Positions 6,065 to 10,948 of a stretch of DNA of 10,948 bases are shown here, piece after piece. How positions within the stretch are numbered: the stretch's first letter is position 1; every line of letters begins with the position of its first letter. The stretch is from Pyrinomonadaceae bacterium. GTDB lineage: Bacteria > Acidobacteriota > Blastocatellia > Pyrinomonadales > Pyrinomonadaceae. The position numbers and the translations under genes are program-made. The DNA is taken from positions 1 to 10,948 of the forward strand of contig JAICQI010000122.1 in NCBI GenBank assembly GCA_025937955.1. The letters run 5' to 3'. A model generated the notes under the pieces. That model did no database searches. It was not told the DNA's origin and was given only the letters and a program-made list of their open reading frames with translations.

Positions 6065-6820
6065 CTAAGTCGATGATGCTGACGCAAACGACCGGACTAG
6101 GTATTCCCGATTCATCCGGGCGATGAAATTCACGCTGATCTCTTTAGGGCAAACTGCTTCACATTCACGATGCATCGTGCAGTTGCCAAATCCCTCACGA
6201 TCCATTGCCTGTACCATGCGCAGCACTCGCTGCGTACGCTCAGGTTGCCCCTGCGGCAATAAATTCAGATGTGCGATTTTAGCGCTGGTGAAAAGGGAAG
6301 CCGATCCGTTGGGGCAAGCAGCGACACACGCGCCGCACCCAATACATGCCGCGGCATCCATTGCCAGCTCTGCATTCGGCTTCGAGATGGGTATTGTGTT
6401 AGCTTCTGGCGTCGCTCCGGTGCGGGCCGATATGTACCCGCCCGCCTGGATGATTCGATCGAAGGCACTACGATCAACCACTAAATCCCTGATTACTGGA
6501 AACGCTTCGGACCGCCAGGGTTCGATGAAAATCGCATCGCCCTCCTTGAAGTGGCGCATGTGCAATTGACACGCCGCAGTCGCTCTTTGTGGTCCATGGG
6601 CGATACCATTGATCATCATGCCGCAGGAGCCGCAGATGCCCTCGCGGCAATCGTGATCGAATGCGATCGGTTCCTCACCCATCTCGTTTAAGTTCCAGTT
6701 GACTACGTCCAGCATCTCTAGAAAAGACATGTCTGGATTGATGTCTTTCGCTTCGTAACGAACCATCTTCCCCTTAGCGTGAGAGTTCTTTTGTCTCCAG
6801 ACATGAAGCGTCAGGTTCAT
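6065..6820 (-). CDS. sdhB: Succinate dehydrogenase/fumarate reductase iron-sulfur subunit
   Basis: This 251-residue subunit carries electrons from the flavin of SdhA to the haems and quinone of SdhC. All cluster ligands are visible: Cys58, Cys63, Cys66 (CREGICGSC) and Cys84 for the [2Fe-2S] centre. In the C-terminal domain, Cys159, Cys162, Cys165 (CIGCGAC) and Cys224 bind the [4Fe-4S] cluster by analogy to E. coli, and Cys169, Cys214 and Cys220 the [3Fe-4S] cluster. The N-terminal VWRQK start, short linkers and length fit the B-type enzymes of Gram-positive/Bacteroidetes/Acidobacteria style rather than the mitochondrial type. Its ATG shares one base with the sdhA stop (TAATG at 6818-6822), with GGAG nine bases upstream, so sdhA and sdhB are translationally coupled. 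The enzyme faces the cytoplasm, bound to the membrane through SdhC. Confidence 0.96.
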   Translation of the reverse strand: MNLTLHVWRQKNSHAKGKMVRYEAKDINPDMSFLEMLDVVNWNLNEMGEEPIAFDHDCREGICGSCGMMINGIAHGPQRATAACQLHMRHFKEGDAIFIEPWRSEAFPVIRDLVVDRSAFDRIIQAGGYISARTGATPEANTIPISKPNAELAMDAAACIGCGACVAACPNGSASLFTSAKIAHLNLLPQGQPERTQRVLRMVQAMDREGFGNCTMHRECEAVCPKEISVNFIARMNREYLVRSFASASST

Positions 6821-8733
6821 TACTTGTAGCTCCGTTTCGTCAGCGGTACGTATTCAAAACTGAGAGGTTCTTTATGAAGTACCGGCTGTTTGTCGTCGCC
6901 GGCATACTCCCACGCTGATGCATAACAAAAGTGCTCGTCATCGCGTTGAGCTTCCCCATCCGGTGTTTGAAACTCTTCGCGGAAATGACAACCACACGAC
7001 TCTTCCCTTTGTAGCGCATCACGGCACATCAACTCTGCGAGTTCCAGAAAGTCAGCGACGCGACCTGCCTTTTCAAGCGCCTGGTTGAACTCATCATTAC
7101 CGCCGAGGACGTTGGCGTTATGCCAGAACTCTTCCCGCAGTTGCGGAATCTTCGCGAGAGCGTGTCTTAAGCCGGCCTCGTTGCGGACCATGCCACACTC
7201 ATTCCACATGAGCTTCCCGAGTTCCTGATGAAGCGAATCGACTGTTCGTTTTCCGCTTATTCCGAGCAGCCGCTTCACCCGAAGAGTGATGTCGTTTTCG
7301 GTGACGGTAAAAGCAGGATGCTCGATCCCTAATTTGTCGAGGTTCGTGGTCGCCAAATAATTGCCGATCGTGTAAGGGATGATGAAGTAACCATCGGCAA
7401 GTCCTTGCATCAGTGCGCTCGCCCCTAACCGGTTAGCACCGTGGTCCGAGAAATTTGCCTCACCTAAAACGAAGAGTCCGGGGATCGTGCTCATCAAATT
7501 GTAGTCGACCCAGAGGCCGCCCATCGTGTAATGCACGGCGGGATAGATTCGCATCGGAACCTCGTAGGGATTCTCCGCCGTGATGCGCTCATACATCTCA
7601 AATAGATTGCCATACCGTTCATTAATGACCGGTACGCCAACGCTCTTGATGGCGTCCGCGAAATCGAGGTAAACGCCGAACCCGCTCTCACCAACTCCAA
7701 AACCTTCGTCGCATACTTCCTTCGCCGCGCGCGAGGCCACGTCACGCGGAACGAGATTTCCGAAGCTGGGGTAGCGACGCTCGAGAAAGTAGTCCCGCTC
7801 GCTCTCGGGAATCTGATTCGGGGGCCTCCTGTCTTTCTTTTGCTCCGGGACCCAGATGCGGCCATCGTTGCGCAACGACTCGCTCATCAATGTGAGTTTG
7901 GATTGATAGTGACCTGTGACCGGAATGCAGGTGGGATGTATTTGCGTGAAGCATGGATTTGCAAAAGCAGCGCCTCGCTTGTAAGCGCGCCAAATCGCTG
8001 TGGCATTACTGTGCTTGGCGTTGGTAGAGAGATAAAAAACATTTCCGTAGCCGCCGGTTGCAAGAATTACCGCGTCAGCGACGAAGGACTGGATCTTCCC
8101 CGTGATTAGATTACGTGTAACTATACCGCGCGCATGCCCATCGATAACCACCAGGTCGAGCATCTCGGTTCGCGGAAACATTTTGACCTGGCGAGCGGCA
8201 ATCTGGTGCTCCAGGGCTTGATAAGCGCCGAGTAAAAGCTGTTGGCCGGTCTGCCCGCGCGCATAAAACGTGCGCGATACCTGTGCGCCACCAAATGATC
8301 TGTTGTCGAGAAGGCCGCTGTATTCGCGCGCGAATGGCACGCCTTGGGCCACGCACTGGTCAATTATGTTTACGCTGATCTGGGCCAGGCGATAGACATT
8401 CGCTTCACGTGAGCGGAAATCGCCGCCCTTTACCGTGTCATAAAAAAGCCGGTAAATGCTGTCACCATCATTCTGATAGTTCTTAGCTGCGTTGATGCCT
8501 CCCTGGGCCGCAATGCTGTGCGCTCTACGCGGACTGTCGTGATAACAGAAACATTGAACGTAATATCCCTGCTCAGCCAGCGATGCCGCGGCGGACGCGC
8601 CGGCCAGGCCGGAGCCAACCACGATGATGCTATGCTTGTGCCTGTTCGCAGGGCTCACCAGTTTCATTTCGAAGCGTTTTAGATCCCACTTCTGTTCGAT
8701 TGGCCCAAAAGGTAGATTTGCATTCAGTTCCAT
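6820..8733 (-). CDS. sdhA: Succinate dehydrogenase/fumarate reductase flavoprotein subunit
   Basis: This 637-residue catalytic subunit oxidises succinate to fumarate using covalent FAD. The dinucleotide-binding motif VVGSGLAGASAAA spans about 38-50. HSIAAQGGINAAKN (72-85) supplies His72, the expected covalent FAD attachment histidine. ILATGGYG (223-230), QIHPT (264-268), the NLVPRDVASRA segment (326-336) with the presumed catalytic Arg330, and HYTMGGLWVDYN complete the active-site set. The C-terminal region ends in a cysteine/histidine-containing segment (RDALQREESCGCHFREEFQT) common in this family. Length fits the longer B-type SdhA. It starts 11 bp after sdhC with AGGG overlapping the sdhC stop, and shares its last base with sdhB. 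I saw no frameshift or missing key residue. Confidence 0.96.
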   Translation of the reverse strand: MELNANLPFGPIEQKWDLKRFEMKLVSPANRHKHSIIVVGSGLAGASAAASLAEQGYYVQCFCYHDSPRRAHSIAAQGGINAAKNYQNDGDSIYRLFYDTVKGGDFRSREANVYRLAQISVNIIDQCVAQGVPFAREYSGLLDNRSFGGAQVSRTFYARGQTGQQLLLGAYQALEHQIAARQVKMFPRTEMLDLVVIDGHARGIVTRNLITGKIQSFVADAVILATGGYGNVFYLSTNAKHSNATAIWRAYKRGAAFANPCFTQIHPTCIPVTGHYQSKLTLMSESLRNDGRIWVPEQKKDRRPPNQIPESERDYFLERRYPSFGNLVPRDVASRAAKEVCDEGFGVGESGFGVYLDFADAIKSVGVPVINERYGNLFEMYERITAENPYEVPMRIYPAVHYTMGGLWVDYNLMSTIPGLFVLGEANFSDHGANRLGASALMQGLADGYFIIPYTIGNYLATTNLDKLGIEHPAFTVTENDITLRVKRLLGISGKRTVDSLHQELGKLMWNECGMVRNEAGLRHALAKIPQLREEFWHNANVLGGNDEFNQALEKAGRVADFLELAELMCRDALQREESCGCHFREEFQTPDGEAQRDDEHFCYASAWEYAGDDKQPVLHKEPLSFEYVPLTKRSYK

Positions 8734-8744
8734 AGTCGAACCCT

Positions 8745-9461
8745 TCAGGCAATCCAGCCAAGTAATACAGCGACTGGAATCGAGATAAACCCAATCACTA
8801 CGACAACGGTTACGATCGTTGCGAGTGCGCGAACCAATCGGTTGTACTTTGGATGATTAAGTCCCAGCGACTGAAACATGCTCCAGGCGCCATGATATAG
8901 GTGAGCCAGGAGCGCTAGCATCGTGACAATGTAAAATGCTGAGATGTACCAAACGCGAAATCCCGTTATGACGTTGTGGTAGACCTGACCTTCGCGAAAG
9001 TCAGGATGGATTGTTCCCGTCGTGAAGTGCAGCAGATGATAGACGATGAAGATGCCAATAATGGGCCCGGTCCATCTCATAGTGCGTGACGCGAAATCAG
9101 ACCCAACCGCCCGCCATCGTTTATAGGCAACGGGCCGGCTCTTCTGGCTCATCCTGGCCAACTGAAAAGCGGCGATGATGTGCAGGATCACTGCGAGGAG
9201 AAGTATTGCGCGTGCGGTCCACAGCAGACCCGGGTTCGACTTTAGAAAGGCGGCGTACGCGTCAATTTTCGCGGGACCTCGGAATACCAACAGGTTCCCC
9301 GCAACATGGCCGATGAGGTAGCCGACGCCGATTGCACCGGTTACGGCCATCACGATCTTTTTCCCCACTGTGGAGTCCCAGAAGGCGATCAACGAGGTCG
9401 GTCGCTGCACCGTGCGTGGGAAGAATTCTTCGCTGGATTGCCTCATTACAACTTTTTTCAT
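8745..9461 (-). CDS. sdhC: Succinate dehydrogenase cytochrome b subunit (type B, di-haem)
   Basis: This 238-residue membrane anchor has five hydrophobic helices at roughly 35-58, 80-102, 130-150, 168-192 and 211-235, the single-polypeptide arrangement of B. subtilis/Wolinella-type complex II; no separate sdhD is present or expected. Candidate haem-ligand histidines lie inside helices: His52, His94, His142 or His145, and His187 or His190, enough for two b haems. With two haems, electrons must cross the membrane toward a quinone, and in low-potential menaquinone systems succinate oxidation is then driven by the proton gradient. It is the first sdh gene; 93 bp separate it from osmC. No convincing ribosome binding site precedes the ATG at 9461; Met6 (9446) is an alternative start but lacks one too. 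Confidence 0.93.
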   Translation of the reverse strand: MKKVVMRQSSEEFFPRTVQRPTSLIAFWDSTVGKKIVMAVTGAIGVGYLIGHVAGNLLVFRGPAKIDAYAAFLKSNPGLLWTARAILLLAVILHIIAAFQLARMSQKSRPVAYKRWRAVGSDFASRTMRWTGPIIGIFIVYHLLHFTTGTIHPDFREGQVYHNVITGFRVWYISAFYIVTMLALLAHLYHGAWSMFQSLGLNHPKYNRLVRALATIVTVVVVIGFISIPVAVLLGWIA

Positions 9462-9470
9462 CGAGACGAA

Positions 9471-9514
9471 ATGTCCGGACTGTCGCAGACTATTTTCAGG
9501 CTGCCATGTCCGGA
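9471..9514. repeat. Direct repeat TCCGGACAT twice in the sdhC leader
   Basis: Read on the minus strand, TCCGGACAT occurs just upstream of the sdhC start (9471-9479) and again 35 bp away (9506-9514), each built on the palindrome TCCGGA. Both copies lie between the candidate promoter and the sdhC start codon. They could be an operator pair for the sdh unit. The repeat is short, so chance is not excluded. Confidence 0.3.
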
Positions 9515-9515
9515 A

Positions 9516-9546
9516 ATTTTAGAATCGCTGCTGGGCCCGATATCAA
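9516..9546 (-). promoter_or_regulatory. Weak candidate promoter of the sdhCAB unit
   Basis: On the minus strand TTGATA (9541-9546) precedes TAAAAT (9516-9521) with a 19-bp spacer, longer than the ideal 17. It would give a leader of about 45-50 nt before sdhC. It lies in the 93-bp gap after osmC, so sdhCAB may have its own promoter or may be read through from osmC. Confidence 0.25.
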
Positions 9547-9554
9547 TCCTCAGA

Positions 9555-9986
9555 TTATCTTGCCGTTTGGGCAAGCCTGGCCTGAAGCCTGATCTCTGTG
9601 CCTTTAAGGGCCTTAGACACGATGCAGTTATTCTTGGCTAATTCAGCCTGCTCAAGGAACGCTTGCTCGGTGATTCCGGGAACCTGGGCATTAGTGTCGA
9701 GGTCAATCGCGGAGATCCTTAGATTCTCAGTATCCAGGTGCACCGTCGCGGTCGTGTTGATATGTTGTGGTGCAAACCCTGCCTTCCCCAAACCGAGCGA
9801 GAGCGCCATGGAAAAGCACCCAGCGTGAGCCGCACCCAGGAGTTCTTCCGGATTTGTGAATGTGCCGTCCTCAAAGCGTGATGCAAAGGTATATGGACCA
9901 TCAAATGCACCGCTACCCACGTTCATTGTCCCGTTGCCGTCTTTTAGGCTTCCTTCCCAGACCGCGCCTGCGGTACGTTTTAGCAT
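9555..9986 (-). CDS. osmC: OsmC/Ohr-family peroxiredoxin
   Basis: This 143-residue cytoplasmic protein reduces organic hydroperoxides through two conserved cysteines. Cys57 lies in LLGAAHAGCFSMALS and Cys121 in KNNCIVSKAL, the pattern of the OsmC family; the preceding NPEELL (Glu48) and Arg37 in the ASRFEDG segment are the usual helpers that position the peroxide and polarise the reactive cysteine. Physiological reductant is probably a lipoylated protein, as in characterised family members. I choose ATG 9986 because AAGGAG (9996-10001) is 9 nt upstream; an in-frame TTG at 9995 would have no spacer. It is the first intact minus-strand gene before sdhC, and a cluster of 23-bp-phased palindromic sites lies about 190 bp upstream. 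OsmC versus Ohr subgroup is uncertain; the LLGAAHAGC form favours OsmC. Confidence 0.92.
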   Translation of the reverse strand: MLKRTAGAVWEGSLKDGNGTMNVGSGAFDGPYTFASRFEDGTFTNPEELLGAAHAGCFSMALSLGLGKAGFAPQHINTTATVHLDTENLRISAIDLDTNAQVPGITEQAFLEQAELAKNNCIVSKALKGTEIRLQARLAQTAR

Positions 9987-10366
9987 GATCGTCAACTCCT
10001 TCTCATGTCTGTGTTGTTCTTTTTCGTCGTATGTAGTCTATGTCTAATCATCACTCGTAGGTTACTCACGGTACGGGCCTTGAAATCCAGACTCATGCCT
10101 CTACGCTCCCTACCTTTCCCGAACCTGAAGATTCAATTCTGGTCGCGACGATTCGGTACGTGAGTAAAAGCTTAAAGTGTTATTGCGAGGTCAGGTAGCG
10201 TATTACCACCTAATGAAGGCACGTATTAACACTTGAAACTTTCTGCCAGCAGGTGGTGATGATCGGGGTGAGAAATTACTAATCATCAGGCAAAGTTGAT
10301 GGTGGAGGCTATGGGCAGGTACGGTGATTTAGATTCGCCTTCAAAGGAGGTCGCCGTGTTAGGGTG
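9987..10366. other. Intergenic region upstream of osmC
   Basis: Apart from the phased palindrome cluster at 10177-10232 and the osmC ribosome binding site, I see no gene in this stretch. No convincing promoter could be assigned to osmC by eye. A strong AAAGGAGGT (10343-10351) followed by GTG at 10356 on the plus strand opens a frame that only runs 28 codons antisense to the oxidase remnant, so it is not called a gene. Confidence 0.5.
10177..10232. repeat. Palindromic operator-like array C: three sites at 23-bp intervals
   Basis: GTGTTATTGC (10177-10186), GTATTACCAC (10200-10209) and GTATTAACAC (10223-10232) start exactly 23 bp apart. The third differs from the perfect GTGTTAACAC at one base, the second at two, and the first keeps GTGTTA with a degenerate right arm. 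This is the same motif and same phase as the pairs at 1640-1755. It lies 190-245 bp upstream of the osmC start and downstream of the oxidase remnant. The shared design suggests one regulator acting at both loci. Confidence 0.5.
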
Positions 10367-10618
10367 TCAGGCCTTTTGCGGTTGCTCGTCGAGAAACTTG
10401 CCTACAACTTCGGTCTCTTCGGGAGGAGCGAATTCGTAGGCCGCCCTGGTCACAATCGGAGTGCTTGTAAAGTTTTCGGTTAGCGGTGGCGATTGAATTC
10501 GCCATTCCAATCCGGGCAAATTCCAGGGATTCGCCTCGGCGTGTCTACCGTAACGCATTGACGTGTTAGTAAACTCTAAAATGAATTGCTGCTGGTCGTT
10601 GCCACGTGAACACCGCAT
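10367..10618 (-). pseudogene. ctaD: C-terminal fragment of cytochrome c oxidase subunit I
   Basis: The minus-strand frame ending at TGA 10367-10369 contains SMRYGRHAEANPWNLPGLEW, then SPPLTENFTSTPIVT. This is the cytoplasmic tail that follows the last helix of haem-copper oxidase subunit I (typical form: NPW...TLEW...SPPP.ENF). About 60 residues of this tail are convincing. Toward the 5' side the similarity fades (QQFILEFTN where a final helix would be expected) and no helix, haem ligand or CuB histidine precedes it within the window. At least 450 residues are therefore missing. The neighbouring plus-strand sequence from about 10640 belongs to a Crp/Fnr regulator, so the truncation is internal to the genome and not a window-edge effect. 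Confidence 0.7.
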
Positions 10619-10648
10619 TTCTTTGACGACAAGACCTCTCCATCCAAG

Positions 10649-10948
10649 CGAGCTGGAGCCATCCTTGCTGATGTGCCAGTTTTCGATGATGGGACATACC
10701 CGGCAACGGCGGTCGCGGATGAAGACTCAGTGCTTCTCTTTATCGCTAAATGGGACGTGCGGGCCGTCTGTCTGAAACACCCAACGATCTCGCTTGCCGC
10801 AGTCAAGATGCTTGCTGGACGTTTGCGTAGGCATGCAGAACTGGTCGAAGCGCGGTCATTACAAGAAGTCGGGCAACGACTCGCGCGTTGACTGCTGACA
10901 GAAGCGGAACGTCGCGGCAAGAGATTAGAAAACGGCATCAGCTTCGAC
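10649..10948 (+). pseudogene. 5'-truncated Crp/Fnr-family regulator with in-frame stop (runs off window)
   Basis: From about 10655 the plus-strand frame reads ILADVPVFDDGTYPATAVA, then DSVLLFIAKWDVRAVCLKHP, then MLAGRLRRHAELVEARSLQ. This is the second half of a cyclic-nucleotide-binding-type beta-roll followed by the long dimerisation helix of Crp/Fnr regulators. After QEVGQRLAR a TGA (10889-10891) interrupts where relatives have a hydrophobic or aromatic residue, and the same frame continues with LLTEAERRGKRLENGISFD to the window end, the normal run into the helix-turn-helix domain. The first half of the sensor domain is absent: upstream lies the oppositely oriented oxidase fragment. The DNA-binding domain, if present, is outside the window. 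Missing 5' half plus in-frame stop make this a pseudogene. Confidence 0.8.

Noticed and set aside
6123..6569. 148-codon plus-strand open frame opposite sdhB
   Set aside because: Antisense shadow of a strongly supported gene with all cluster cysteines; no independent start signal.
9987..9995. TTG start for OsmC at 9995
   Set aside because: The ribosome binding site AAGGAG abuts the TTG with no spacer, while ATG 9986 has a 9-nt spacer.
10001..10015. Four-codon ATG-AGA-AGG-AGT-TGA mini-ORF in the osmC leader
   Set aside because: It coincides with the osmC ribosome binding site sequence and has no ribosome binding site of its own; probably chance.
10299..10439. 46-codon plus-strand ORF starting MVEAMGRYG, and an internal AAAGGAGGT-GTG start at 10343-10358
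   Set aside because: The frame runs antisense through the recognisable oxidase tail and ends without family features; the strong purine-rich motif alone is not enough.

Overview
The window looks like chromosomal DNA from a free-living, aerobically respiring soil- or sediment-type bacterium. It carries a di-haem type-B succinate dehydrogenase set (sdhCAB), a phosphoglucomutase, stress proteins (YceI, OsmC) and remnants of a cytochrome c oxidase subunit, a Crp/Fnr regulator and a single-domain response regulator. By protein style I would guess Acidobacteriota, Verrucomicrobiota or a neighbouring phylum, but no marker gene fixes this. I see no transposase, phage gene, tRNA, rRNA or CRISPR array.

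Layout, left to right. (1) 191-745 (+): a cytoplasmic YceI-family protein with its own promoter and ribosome binding site. (2) 746-1903: a gene-poor stretch with two decayed genes: an interrupted reading frame at 842-1024 and a response-regulator pseudogene at 1092-1460 (-). It also holds a set of GTGWWAACAC palindromes arranged as two pairs, each with exact 23-bp spacing (1640-1755), and a 13-codon mini-ORF (1866-1907). (3) 1904-3372 (+): a small two-helix membrane protein, a ferredoxin-NADP-reductase-like flavoprotein and a DUF488 protein, the last two clearly an operon. (4) 3373-9986 (-): osmC, then a tight cluster sdhC-sdhA-sdhB-HAD hydrolase-pgm, ending in a truncated, frameshifted class I fructose-bisphosphate aldolase. 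(5) 9987-10948: noncoding DNA with three more sites of the 23-bp-phased palindrome family. After it come a 3' fragment of cytochrome c oxidase subunit I (-) and a 5'-truncated, stop-interrupted Crp/Fnr regulator (+), back to back across what looks like a deletion scar.

How the genes fit together. The sdh genes build complex II. The HAD phosphatase and pgm lie directly downstream with gaps of 6 and 14 bp, so electron-transport/TCA capacity and hexose-phosphate metabolism appear co-transcribed. The ruined aldolase was probably the next gene of that operon. YceI, OsmC and the flavoprotein suggest a stress or redox flavour at the flanks.

Most notable points: (a) an unassigned operator-like motif, a near-palindromic GTGTTAACAC repeated at exactly 23-bp intervals at two loci about 8.5 kb apart; (b) up to five decayed genes in 11 kb, while the adjacent metabolic genes are intact, which argues against general sequencing error; (c) a mini-ORF overlapping the membrane-protein gene by ATGA. 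All family assignments come from reading motifs by eye; no database search was possible.
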